Notes: generated by a model from the sequence alone, not told the origin. 64,000 bases of DNA from Rhizophagus clarus (GCA_015698045.1 BLAL01000049.1:372001-436000), one strand, 5' to 3'. Numbered from the stretch's first letter, positions 43,804 through 55,660 are shown. Made by a program: numbers and translations.

Positions 43804-46800
43804 TTATGCCTGAAGGCTAGATATGTGAGACACACATTCATTTAGATATTTCTCCAGGAGCTTGGCCCTCATAGCTCTTTTTTCTGCCTGTTCATAAGGG
43901 ATACTATTTTTAACCATATTCTTATAAAACATAATGCGCCAATGGAAATATGGTAAAGTAGTTATTTCATCTGATAGGATCCAGCGCTTAGTATCTATGG
44001 GACAGAGTGCCTTTTTCTCAGACTCGACCAGAGATAATATGTGGTCCTTTGATCGGAAACCAACATTCTTGGCATGGAATATTTCCTTACCAAAAAGACA
44101 GTCTTGATAGACTAGAGTCATGGGGTCTGCATCAGCTCGCATAGCTTCTTGCTCTGATAGTGAAGACTTATCTATTGGATCATCTAGAAGGGACCCTTCT
44201 AAGCTTGGCATATATGTGTCTGTTGCCATTTTTTCCATACCCTTCTTACTAACCCCCTTATGTTTAGACCTTGTAGACTTATCGGCTAAGACATAATGGT
44301 AAGACTTGGCTTGAATGTGAAAAGATTCTGTGATCACATTACCTGAAGTCTCATCCTTAAAAAGCCCAATAGTCTTAGTGTCATTGAGATCGAAGAGATC
44401 TGGATGCTCAGCCATATCTTTATAGATATCTTTAGTCTCGACTTAGAATATAAAGGAATTTGTATCCATATAACCAAGCTGGGCATTATCACTATATCTC
44501 TCCTTTACATATCTATACCAGAATCGATACATATGGAGCTTGCTAAGACCCAAGACAGATGGCCCAACAATGATGGGTTTATTGAGAGTCACACTAGCCT
44601 TTCCCATATGTGCTCCTACTAGTGTATCTCCAAGCGGATGTCTATACTTGAATCTTGGGCTACTGACTTTCTTCAAGAAGGCCTTTTCATCTCGCTCATT
44701 ATTCATCTTCATGAGCTTGACATCCTGGTATTTGCGAACATTCTCCATAGTCTTACCATATACTGAGTTATTCATGAGCTTGAAGAAGTCTTTTTCAAAG
44801 GTATTCTTAGACCCTTGTCGTTTTTCAGTATTAAATGCAATATATGGGGCAAGCCAGTTAGTCTGGTCAAAGGAAAGGATCTCTGAAACTTCGTCTACAA
44901 CCATGCCTAATTTTACATAGTATTGGAGCTTTAGGTAATGGATGACATAATCCTTTCTCAGACCAAGATGGGGGACTAACTTTTCCGTCTTAGAGAAGCA
45001 TCCTCCATCCCAGTTATTTACAAGCTCCTCATTATATGGACTAAGCCAATCCTTTCCTACTGCAACATTCTCCACAGCTGGGGGGTAAGTCTCTCAAATA
45101 ATCATGGGTCTTGAGAGGGAAATGAGACTTAATATTTAAAAAATATCCGCGTGGGGTATTTGCCTTAGTCTTAAGAATTTTTTCAAGATATTTCTTTTGC
45201 ATAGTAGGGTTTTTTAGAAGGTATTCCTGGCTAGCTTCCCATTGATAATTTCCAATAGGTAAGAACTGGCTCATAGCCCAGCCATAAAGATTGTTTACGT
45301 CTACATATGATATCCATGATGTGGGTTTGGATGGGTTGAATGCCTGACCCATCTTGGGATTATTGGCTTTAAAATATCACTTACAAGCCTTAGATATACC
45401 ACCTCTCTTGGCCTTCTCGATAAAATCATGCATCGACATATCTGTAAATAACTCAATCTTAACTCCAGTCTTTTTAAGCATAGCGTCCCAGGATAAGGAT
45501 AGAGCAGAGACATAGTGGCTAGGATCGAGTTCATAATATTTTATGCATGTCTTTCTGAATTGGGTCCAGACATCAGCTAAAGAGAGTACATCGATTTTAA
45601 GATATAGATCGTGGTACTCACCTAGATTCTTACATCTGAATGTCTTCCATACTTTCTGGGCATGTTGATAGTCCCCCTGTGAGATCTTCCCTTTTAGGGT
45701 TGAAGTAAATTCGTGAATTGGTGAAAGATCAGTCTCTAAGAACCTATCATGAGAATTGATATAGTCATAGAAGTATATCCCCTTGTGAAATGCTAGAGAA
45801 ATTTGCTCATCTGAATAGCCTTGACTCTTAAAATACTGGCTGGTAATGGGGTGGTTGTCGCCCAAGTTTTTTGTGAGATTCGCCAAGCTATTGTTCATGA
45901 ACTGCTGGCTATCGATATATTTGAGCTGACCTACCTTCATGGACTTATATCGCTCAAATGTTTCAGCTATGACTTGGATATGAAGAGCATTAGCTGATTG
46001 TCCAACAGATTCACAAACCAAGTGAGAATCATAACCCCGGAAGTTGTGGAAGATAACTGGGATTGGAGTCTTTCAAGCTTGAATCTGGAGTTTGAGATTG
46101 CAATCCCTATGAGCTGATCCACAAAACTTACCTATAATATGGCAATGATCCCAAACCTTATTAGCCTTAGCTTTTCGCTGTCAATAGCTTTAGTTGCTTT
46201 ATCAATAGTTGTTTGGATGTCATTATATTCTGCTGACTCTTTTTTAAAGTTTTTTAGATTCTCTTTAAGATAGGTTATTTTATCTTCTAAGCGCTCAATT
46301 TTCTCTATATCTATAGCAAACTTACCTTTACAGATCCAACAGGTATCAGCTTTGGCAAATTTTTTTTTATCTTCTTCAGTCACTTTTCGCTCATGCTTGA
46401 TAGCTAGGACCTCATTGATTTTGACCAATTCCTGATCGATTCTTTGAACAAATTCTTGGGTGGCATTTTCTCCTCTGTATAGGAATGGATCCCATACATC
46501 TCCAGTGTCAATCCAATGAACCAGGTAGCAGAAACTATTAGCCTTCTGTTCAGCTAGTTTTCGCATGCTTCTGCCATATGCTTCATCACACTTCTTGTTG
46601 TCAGCCTTGAAATCAGCTATGATGACACATAGGGCATTGATCATCCTACCATAGTTTTTGAACCCCTCAAAATCATTAACCCCTTTCACTGGCATTGCAA
46701 CTCTCTGGGGTGCATTTTCATGTAATTCTGGACACCATTCTAAATGATATTCTAGAGTTTTTTCAGAGGGCCAGCTTTGAAAGCATCCGTCACATAGATA

Positions 46801-48213
46801 CTTCTTTTCTTTATGTGCAGTATCCCCATATATTAATCTGCTATGATTTTTGATCCAGAGAAAGTGGTTCTTTTGCCCGTATTTATCTCCATCCTCAGAT
46901 TTGATAATATCTGTAAGAGCCAATAATCGAATTTTATGTTTTCTTTTAAAGTTTTTACTAGCTATTACAGCTTTTGGGGTGGCTGATTTTTCATTCCATC
47001 CCCAGACACTGATGGAGATATCTGGATTCATCTTCTCAATTTTATCAAATATACGTGAACAGATGGGAGTGGGCATTGGGATACCATCTAACTTAACAAT
47101 ATCTAAATAGGGCTTGTATTTCCTAGCTCAAAAGATTCGTTCTAGATGATCTGTATGTCCATCCTGATGAGCAAAATATGTACCCAATGCACCTTGAAGA
47201 CATTTTTCTGAAGGCTTATTCGTTTCTGGATTAATGAGACCTTGATTATCTGGATTGATTGTACTCTTTGTATTAGCTAACTTCTTGGGAGTAAGGATGT
47301 AAGACCCTCTAAGGGCTCTACGAAGTGTATATGTCTCAATATATATTTTAAAAATTCGTTTGAGAATATAATCAGATCCTTTCTTTAATGTTTCCTCAAT
47401 TTGCACATCTATTTCCCCAATAGTTTTGGTTATGTGCTCCTCTATATTCTCTTCTGAAAGAATTGGTCGCATATTTCCTCTATGATATTTCTCTACTTCT
47501 ACTGATTCGCTTTTATCATCTGGTTTTCTTTTAGTAATTGAACATTGGCATAATGCTACTATGGCTGATTTTATTTGATCTTTTTTACGAAGCTCTGTTT
47601 GAAGAACTTCCTTTATTTTTGGATGAATTAATCCTATAAATTGAGGCATGTATGGCATTTTTTTATATTCTTCTGGCTTGGCTATTTGTTGAATAAAAGT
47701 ATATGTTGGATTGTTATCTGGATGGGGAATTTTGCCCACCCATTTGCTCATTAAAGAACGATTTTTATGCGGTCTTTCTAGATCCCTTCCAACTGGACAT
47801 TCTTTAAAGATAATATCCTCCTGAGTAGGTTCCTTTGGGATTGCGTCTTGTTGCTCAACATCTCTATGAGCTTGAGTTGCTGGACCAGATCCTGCTTCAG
47901 GAACCTCTTCAGATTGATGGGATATCTTAGCTTTCTTTTGCGGCCTACTAGAAGACTTTCTTTCAACTTTGCGACCTATTAAATCAAACCATTCTGCATC
48001 TGTTTTTGGGATCTTTTTACTAATAATGCTTGGGTTATTTTTTATCTCAGGATTCGCTAGCCAATTAGCTAAGTCCTCTATAGATAATTGTGTAGTCTCT
48101 TTTTGACTAGAAGATGGGACTACATCTGATTTAGTAACAGAAACTGGCTCATTTATTCGATCACGAGACTTTTTAAAATCATCTTTACCACAACGAGAAC
48201 AAAGCGAAATCAT
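43804..48213 (-). pseudogene. Polinton-type family B DNA polymerase (protein-primed)
   Basis: Start ATG 48213 (MISLCSRCGKDDF, zinc-ribbon-like), ~1,470 codons. In order: an N-terminal domain with DNQGLINPETNKPSEKCLQG; a C2H2-like CDGCFQSW...EWC; exonuclease I region VIIADFKAD; a CxxC...DHCHI..GKF.GSAHRDCN zinc region; exonuclease II IFHNFRGYDSHL; polymerase A motif DVNNLYGWAM; polymerase B motif FFKLMNNSVYGK; polymerase C motif YMDTNSFIF. Nonsense codons: TGA 47128, TGA 46073, TGA 45377, TAA 44443. Frameshifts: a short A run at 46172-46175 and a six-G run at 45080-45085. The expected DFE and DTDS acidic residues are Lys and Asn, both single G-to-A changes, so the enzyme is dead. Confidence 0.9.
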
Positions 48214-48242
48214 TTTGATTATATGGGTATGTATTCAATTGT

Positions 48243-48278
48243 TTGTATTAATAATATGAAAACTTTTGTTTAAAAATA
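48243..48278 (-). promoter_or_regulatory. Upstream block shared by polymerase and Cys-rich genes
   Basis: Read on the minus strand, TTTTTAAACAAAAGTTTTCA then TATTATTAATACAAAC lies ~30-65 nt upstream of the polymerase ATG. The same block (TTTTAAACAAAAGTTTTCGTAATATTAATA) lies at 38776-38811 and 48336-48371, the same distance upstream of each Cys-rich gene. Position and conservation suggest a common promoter element. Confidence 0.55.
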
Positions 48279-48335
48279 ATTATTTATTCAGGGTATACGA
48301 CTATATGTATTCTAATTTTTTCAAACCCCCAGGTG

Positions 48336-49410
48336 GTGCTTATATTAATATTACGAAAACTTTTGTTTAAAATAAAATATTTATTTCTTACTACCATGAT
48401 AGGCGAATATTACTGCAACTATTTACTCAGAACTGGAGGTGTCTGTGGGCGTACCTGCTGTCAGTCTGAAGGGTGCCATAAACATTGGAAAGCTAGGAAG
48501 CGTTTTTCTTGTAGTGTATGTGGTAAGCCGACTAGCTCTAAACCTGGTCTTTGTAGAAAACATGCTAGCGGATATTATGTAATCCAATATATTAATAGGC
48601 TTCGAGATAGAACCTTGGGTACATATCAGGAAGTATAATAGTCCAATTTTCCTTGTATACATGCTCCGCAGAGTTTTTAAACCTATTTTGTATACACTAT
48701 TTGATATAATTTTAAGGTGAGACTTAGCCAGGTGAATTTTTTTTTTACACTTATGGGTGAGACTTATCTTGGTGAATTTTTTTTTTACACCTAACCTGAA
48801 TTTTTTTCTTAATGCTTATTTGAAAGAATTGGCTCCAGAATGGCTTCCTGCATATCAAAAATAATGGTATACTAGAATATGGTTAATATCCTTTTAACTT
48901 TATTTTCAAATACAAAAAATTTACACCTAAGACAAGCTTAGGTGTAAATTTTTTATTTTGTTTACGCACATAAATCAGCTTTAGAATTATTTCTAGGATA
49001 ACATAAAATCTGATATGCAAATTATGCTTGACAGGATCGAACGCTGAACACACTCAGACACTTCGGTCCTCAGTGTTCAGCGTTCTCCTAAGGGGCAAGC
49101 AATATAGCATACTTTTTTCATTATATTATTTGGAATTAAAATCAGGCTAGCGTGTTAACAAAGATGGTTATCTCCTTTAACTTGAAAACTAAAAAATTGG
49201 GTAAAAGGATATGTTAATAAAATTTGTGCCTCAGCCTGATTTAAAACTTAAATTCAATATCGTATTTTGATATGTTTCCTGGTCTTGAAAATAAATTTGG
49301 GGTTAAAAAAAGATTACATAATTTTGTATATTGGGAAATAAGCTGGAAGAGGCTTACATTAATTATATCTATTCGGAAATCTTGTTCCAGAACCCCATTT
49401 TGTCCTATAT
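48336..49410 (-). repeat. Right terminal inverted repeat of Polinton-like element
   Basis: About 1,075 bp, inverse of 37736-38811. It contains the right Cys-rich gene and the stem-loops at 48914-48954 and 49040-49085. In the latter, the arms GAACGCTGAACAC and GTGTTCAGCGTTC are perfect here but mismatched once in the left copy. Confidence 0.9.
48396..48638 (+). CDS. Cys-rich 80-residue zinc-binding-like protein, right copy
   Basis: ATG 48396 (MIGEYYCNYLLRTGG...) to stop 48636-48638, the same length as the left copy. All Cys and His of the CGRTCC...GCHKHW and CSVCGK...GLCRKH groups are kept. Substitutions fall at other positions (HEH/HKH, FPC/FSC, KLT/KPT, KHG/KPG, VTQ/VIQ, DKA/DRT). Both copies staying open while the polymerase and Gag decay is suggestive, though 80 codons is a small sample. 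Confidence 0.6.
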   Translation: MIGEYYCNYLLRTGGVCGRTCCQSEGCHKHWKARKRFSCSVCGKPTSSKPGLCRKHASGYYVIQYINRLRDRTLGTYQEV

Positions 49411-49415
49411 AGGAT

Positions 49416-50215
49416 GTCAAGTAGTATTTTGCAAAAGTTGCTATTATATTCATAGCAATATTGTAAAAAAGAAGCAAAGAAGTTATGAAATGAAATACTT
49501 ACAATCATCCCAGACACAAAATATATACTGCACTGCGACAATTCATCTGTGACTAGAATGTTGTTGAATTAGTTTAACCCATCTGTTAAAAGTAAATATT
49601 AAGTACACATAATCATATTATAAACTCTGTCAATTCTTTAAGTTTCTGATTAGTCAAGGATGAAGTTCATGAAGAACTTTTAAGCTTATTCAAAAACAAA
49701 ATTTTCCTCCTTTAGCGTTATATGCTTATAAAGATTGATTACATCTTAGTATTATGAACGAGCAAAAATTATTAAAAATACTTGCAAATAGGGTAAGCAA
49801 TCCAGATTATAACTTTGTTTATAATCTTTTTAACCAATATTACAAAAATGCAATTGGCAGTTATAATAGTAAACCAATATTTGAACGTTTAGCATCATTA
49901 GTAAAAGATTATAATAATTCAAGAAATGGTAAAGCAGCATTATAAGAGTATGACACACACAACAGAAAAACCTTTATATTCTGTATCATAACAGATCACA
50001 TCTCATGCATTAAGTACATAAAAAGATGCTGCAAGTATACAAATTATATTATATAGATACATCATCTTTTTTTGAACCCCTAAATACATTAATAACTCTT
50101 CTTTACAGTCAACTCTCTCTATAGTCACACATTTGGAACAGTTTATATTTGGTGACTATGATGAGATATGATTATAAGCAATAAAAATCTTGCTTATAAT
50201 TAAATCAGTAATTTT
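49416..50215. other. Right flank of the Polinton-like element
   Basis: AT-rich. One 63-codon frame at 49754-49945 (MNEQKLLKILANRVSNPDYN...) has ordinary amino-acid composition with a helical, Asn/Tyr-rich character. It could be a fragment of a host or transposon gene, but nothing else supports it. Confidence 0.35.
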
Positions 50216-50790
50216 AGCCAGAATTATAAATTATAATAATTTTGGTTAAATATTCATATCACAATAATTTTGTCAATATTATTCCAATTATTACAGATTT
50301 ATAAGTTATAACCATTAGATTTCTCTTGATAAGACAATTCCAACAAATCTAAGATCACTAAAATCTGATCACTAAAATCTAATACCAAAATATTTAATAT
50401 TACGCAAATTTTACATATAAAAAATGCTGATCTGGTCTTTAAAATTGAATTACTCAGTCAATATTAATCCAATCATTATAAAATTATTATCATTAGCTTT
50501 CTTTCAATGAGACGATTCTAATGAGCTTAAGAACATTAAAATCTAATCACTAGAACCTGTAATAATTAAAATATAGTCAAAATATTTAATATTACACAAA
50601 TTTTAAAATGCTAATCTGGTCTTTAAAATCAAATTGCTAGGTTAATATTAATCCAATCATTATATAATTATTACCATTGGCTTACTCTCGATGAGATGAT
50701 TCTAATGAGCCTAAGATCATTAAAATCTGATCGCTAGAACCTATAGTAATTAAAATACAATTAAAATATTTAATATTACATAAATTTTAT
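50216..50790. repeat. Three copies of a ~184-bp unit
   Basis: Anchor AAAATGCT(G/A)ATCTGGTCTTTAAAAT at 50421 and 50605 gives a period of 184 bp. Other shared blocks: AATATTAATCCAATCATTATA, GAGA(C/T)GATTCTAATGAGC and CATTAAAATCT(A/G)ATC. The first copy is the most diverged, and the third is cut at its end by TACAGTGGATGCC. Confidence 0.75.
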
Positions 50791-50796
50791 ATGTAC

Positions 50797-50894
50797 AGTG
50801 GATGCCAAAATAAACGCACCAATTTTAAATTAAAATTACAATACAAATTATCAATATTAATATAATAATATTATATTTATTTTAAAATTAAACA
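50797..50894. other. CAGTGGATGCCAAAATAAACGCACC terminus-like sequence
   Basis: CAGTGGATGCC then AAAATAAACGCACC directly follows a TA dinucleotide, resembling Tc1/mariner-type ends (CAGTG... next to a TA target). No matching opposite end was found, so it may be a remnant or the true outer left end of the next element. Confidence 0.35.
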
Positions 50895-51558
50895 TTTATT
50901 TATTTAATTAATAATATAATTTTATAAAAATCATTTAATTTGTAAAAAAGTAAAATTTCAACTTTTTAATTAAAGCAGATATAGCAAAATAAATGCCAAA
51001 ATTCAATTCCTTGAGTAATAATTAGCTTAGATTCCAAAAATCTTGAAGATTGGATCACTGGTTATTAAAAAAATTAAATTTTTAAATTAGTAATTTTAGT
51101 GATTTACATGATTTTTACTATAAAAGATTATCAGTCGGTGGTCATGTCAGGGATCGGCATGGGGAGTCTATTTTAATTATATGATCGACATCCATATTGA
51201 ACACTTTTTGTAAATCGGTTTTTAGACTAAAAAAAAAAATGCTACATAATAACTTATGCTTAAATTTTACACACAATTTCACATTATGCCGAACTTATAA
51301 AATATCAATTTTTATTATGATTGAACAATTATTGAATAACTTTTACTATAGACAACCTATTTGGCGAACAAAAAATTGCCAAACTTGACAATATTCCAAC
51401 ATACAAAAATGTTGTTTAACCATGGTTCGTAACACTAGGAAAAGCGTTGCAATGAGATAAAAAAAGATCATTTTTGTCTTCATTTTGGTAAAAGTAGTCT
51501 TAAATAACTTGCATCTCAAGTTCCAAATTGCCTATTTTTTGACAAAACAAAATTGCTA

Positions 51559-54500
51559 ATGTCAGAACAAGAATACAAAATTTCCTCTCCTCCACCTTCT
51601 CTATTTTTTGTGAACTTGTCAGACGAATACAACGGTGAAACAAGCAGTAATGAAGAGTTTGAACAAGAAGAATTTTCATTAGGAGACAATAATAGTATTA
51701 GTGATATAGACTCTGAAGACTTTGAAGAAAATGAGAAACGTGACTATGAAACATTTGAAAAAGAAGAAATTATAGAACATTTGGAAAATATAGAACTTAC
51801 TCCATGTGTAATCGTTGATTTTGTTAATGGTAAAATTCAGCGATGTGAAGATTCAACGAAATTAAGACCATTATACAATTTATTTGGTACATGGCAAGTT
51901 GATAGAAATGCAATTAAAGAAGTTGATGGCATTTTACCAAGATTGGGGGTGTGTGATTCTCATTTTCAATTTGATAACAAATATTTACATAAATCACAGA
52001 ATAAAAAATTGAAAGATTTTAATCAAGGAATTATTCAATGGCGTCGGTGTATTTTTTGTGACAAATATGTGACTTATTTTTCGCGAGGTGCAGGATGCAA
52101 TATACATTCTTGGAATTTGAATGGCCAAAATATTCAAGTAGCTTGCAATGGTCAATTTGCGTGCGAAGCATTAAAAACGTGTCCATCTTTATGCGTACGT
52201 GCATTTGATATTATAAAACCTCGATGTATTTGTTGTTCATGTTACGAAGATTTGGGTGGGCACATTCATCATCGTCCTGGAAGAGGAAAAAAGGCAACAA
52301 CATGTATTACCGAAAATTCACATGAGAAAGATATAACAAAAGGACTCGAATTTTTAGGCGATTGGTTAATTAACATTGCACAAACAGGACATGATGAAAT
52401 TAAAAAAGATCTGTTAATCGAGGCATTCAAAACTTTTCTTCCTTTTGTTAATAAATTGTCTACCATGCCCAGTGAAACAGATTCTCAAACCACTAATACG
52501 TCAACAAATCAGGAAATCTATCTAAATGAAGCACCTAGCCTATTTATGATAAAGACAGTTTTTATAGAAACTTCTAAAAAAAATAAGAAAAAAAGAAATG
52601 AAAAAATTTTGGAAATAAGCGACTTTAAGGTAATATGCTATGTATTTTGTCCTAGTCAAATAAGCAATTAGCATCTATAGAGGAAAAATTTCGATTATTT
52701 GTAACTTTTTTTTCAGGAATTTGGACGTGAATTCGGACAAAAATTATGGAACTCACGATCAGATATCAACTCAAAAAAATCTGCGTTAGAATCTCCAAAA
52801 ACTATCCAGGAATATTGTGATGGATTTCCCGAATTTTTAAACAATTTCTTCACTGGAATAATTGATGAATTGTATCAAAAAAAGAACGCAATATGCAACT
52901 GGCAGCGAAAAAGACGTAACAACTTACCAAAAACTACATCTTCCGAACAGATAATGAAAATCGTGACATTCATCACATCTATACTTTTAGGAATCGCCTT
53001 TCCTCACCTGAAAATTTGGATTCCTCGAGTTTTGGCCAGCCTTGGTCGTATGCCACGATTATTGGGTTCCTTTCGACGGTTGCTAACAGTTTGTCATGTA
53101 ACATCACACAGTGACCGACATGAACGAAAGCTTGCAAAAGTCCGAATGGAAAAATCAAATCCAGCAAGCCGTCTCATTCAAGGTAACAATGTTTGGAATT
53201 TAGCAACCATCGATAACATTGACTTTAAGGAAAAGAGCTTCAAGTTTGGCAATATTTATGATGTTACACGTGATAATTCACACGCCACTCTAAGAATGGT
53301 GTTTCAAGCTCAATTGCCAATCGAAATAGAAACTGGTCCAGAGGAAGTTATCGAATTGACAGCTGAAACTTCGTTATTTGGTATGAATCAGGGTATTGAT
53401 GGAACGTTAACTATGTTTCGGCAAGTCATTTATGAATTGCTAGATTTTAAAAACATCAATGAAGAATTAGTTTACAAGACAAATTTCGATGCAGAAACCA
53501 TAAAAAACATTATACTTACTAGATTAGATCGTGGATGTTGTGGACCTTCTCCTAACATTGTAATCTTGGAACCAGGTGCCAGTCCAAATTCAGATGAAGA
53601 GATTTTACGCGTGGCTGAAATGTACAAAGATGACTTTGCGTTAGAAAGTCATTCTTTTCTGGACATTGTTGCAGATGAAGCTATCTTTCGTCGATTAATC
53701 AAATGTCGGGCAAAATGGCCAAATATAAGGCCTCTCCTTGGACAATAGCACACGTCAAAGGATTTTTGCTCTGTTTTATTGGTTTTATTTTCTAGTTACG
53801 GTTTACTAAGTTTAGCATCGCGTTTAGGCGTTCGTTTCTTAGACAAATTTGAATCTGTAGTTGACTATCGTTCAACCGCAAGAGTACTCGATCTTTTATG
53901 GGTCGCAGTCGGAATATCCATTAGTATCTATATTACCAAAAAAGGAATATCTTTTAACGAAATAATGGATAGTGAAAACGGCTCACACATTTGTCTCAAG
54001 GTATATATTTTATTGGATAATATTTTACAGTATTTTTAATGAAAAGAAGCACTTAATTTAGCTATTGTTAAACTAGTTTCTTGTTTTATTTATTTAAAAA
54101 TATGTATTATTACAAATGAAAAATAAAGTCAATATTGAGCACTATTACAATTATAAACAAAAAATTTTATTAAAATTTACATACATTAGGTGTGGTATCT
54201 ATATTATGAATGGGCTGGAATATGGAAGGCACACCGAATGGGAATGCGTGTAGGAAACTTTGATTTACAACAAAATTCATTGTCTGCAGCGGGACCCCTT
54301 TATGCAAGCGCAGCTAAATCAAACTACACAACAGCCATAGCTCATTATCTCAGTATCATAACCGCTCATCCCAAACTAGAAGAAAAACTGCGTTATTGTG
54401 GTGCATTTAAGATTCCCCATGACATTGACGAAGATCCTAACAATGTACGCCATGTTTGTTTTGGATTTGATGAAGCTTTGGAAACCTTTGGCGTAAGATT

Positions 54501-55179
54501 CATCAAGCAGAATGTTAGTGGAAACATATTTGATGAGAAGAATCTTAGGGATCAAATAAAAGCTTCCCAAGATGAAAGAGAGAGAATAGATTTACTAATG
54601 AGCGAATACCTTGATGATTATTCGGTGTCACATAGTGAACGGGCTGTCAAGTCACGCAAGGAATCTTTATGGGAACTCGTAGATGATCTTGTAACAGTGT
54701 TTGGAATGGCTGACCCCTTATCTCACCAACTATTTCAAGAATATAAACCTACAGAAATGCATCAGGAAGGGCTTAATCGGCTGATTGCTTGTTATCCAGA
54801 TGGGTTAGAACGAATAAAAGCGGTATATCGTCAAGAAGTTTTAGAGATAGAACGAAGAAATCCACAGGGTAGAAGGACAATAGGAGTTGTTAGAACAAAA
54901 CCAAAAGATTATAACAAAAAGAGTATTGGAAAGAGGACGAGAGTGGTGGCAGAAAATTCAAATGAAATATCACCTACTACCGAACCACAACCAAAACGAA
55001 GAAAAACAACAGGCACCAAACGCAGAACTACTGAAGATGAAACTGCGATCCTTTGTGCATTGAAAATGTACAAAGATAACCTTCCAGATGATGCCATTAC
55101 TTCCGTTCGTAAGAATTTGTCAGAAGTTTGGACCGTAAAAAAGGTGCGAGAATGGTGGAATTATCATAAGAACAGGTAG
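51559..55179 (+). pseudogene. Transposase-like protein, three exons, single nonsense codon
   Basis: Exons 51559-52629, 52717-54000 and 54190-55179 keep one phase (1,115 codons); introns have GTAATA...CAG and GTATAT...TAG. The N-terminus is acidic. Residues ~165-250 hold a dense zinc-binding region: CIFC, GCNIH, CNGQFACEALKTC, CICCSCYEDLGGHIHHRPGR. Exon 2 has VTSHSDRHERK, NIYDVTRDNSHA and VADEAIFRRLIKCR then LLGQ*HTSKDF, a pattern (xxDN ... DEA.R ... G.WH) that could be an RNase H-like transposase core. The only stop is TAG at 53746, at the expected Trp of the WH pair. The C-terminus is basic and ends KKVREWWNYHKNR, like homeodomain helix 3. A recently disabled copy; family uncertain. Confidence 0.65.
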
Positions 55180-55660
55180 ATTGCAAAAATAATTTTGTTA
55201 CCAGAAAATAAAGAATGTAAATTTTTTTACAATTTTTGCTAGTTTTCTTCTTTATTTTGTAATTTCTACGAAGATTATACTGGTTAATTAATTAATAAAA
55301 TGAAAATTAGCTATTTGCCATAAAAAGTACTATTCTAACTGCTTTTTATCGACTAAATAAGTTGATTGCGCTTGAAAAAATACACATAATTATGTGTTCA
55401 AAATAGCTTTTAAAAAGTATATAAACTTGCATCTCGAGGTTTAGGTCAAAAAAATAGGGAAAGTTGGCCTAATATAAAGTTTTTATACAAGTGTCATACT
55501 GTAGAGAAAAATATTGGAATATGTAGGTAGAAACCGTAAGAACAAAAGTTCCTTAAGGTTCGTTGGTAAGCGAGTTGAAACAAAATGTCGTTACATTAGA
55601 CGGTAAATTTCTGATTTTTAACGTTACACAAAATTTTAATTAGTGATTGACAGGTGATCT
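55180..55660. other. 3' region of the transposon gene
   Basis: Non-coding. Contains AATAAAG (55207-55213) shortly after the stop codon, a plausible polyadenylation signal, then AT-rich DNA up to the right inverted repeat. Confidence 0.4.

Larger units (their letters stand above)
37736..49410. mobile_element. 11.7-kb Polinton-like element with Gag-protease module
   Basis: The ends ATATAGGATAAAATGGGG (37736) and CCCCATTTTGTCCTATAT (to 49410) are inverted and flanked by a perfect 5-bp duplication AGGAT (37731-37735 and 49411-49415). Terminal inverted repeats are ~1.08 kb. Inside: a Cys-rich gene in each repeat, a small unknown frame, a DDE integrase (minus), a Gag-like frame (plus), an aspartic protease (plus) and a Polinton-type protein-primed DNA polymerase (minus). 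Long terminal repeats plus integrase plus polymerase define the Polinton/Maverick class. The Gag/retropepsin pair is not part of the standard Polinton set; capsid, FtsK-like ATPase and adenovirus-type protease genes are not seen. Confidence 0.85.

Noticed and set aside
44404..44920. Plus-strand frames within the polymerase gene
   Set aside because: Shadow frames; the minus strand carries the recognisable polymerase motifs.
37736..49410. LTR retrotransposon with long inverted LTRs
   Set aside because: The terminal repeats are inverted, no reverse transcriptase or RNase H is present, and the polymerase is family B.
50216..50790. CRISPR-like array
   Set aside because: The repeats are ~184 bp and directly adjacent with no spacers, in a eukaryotic transposon-rich context.
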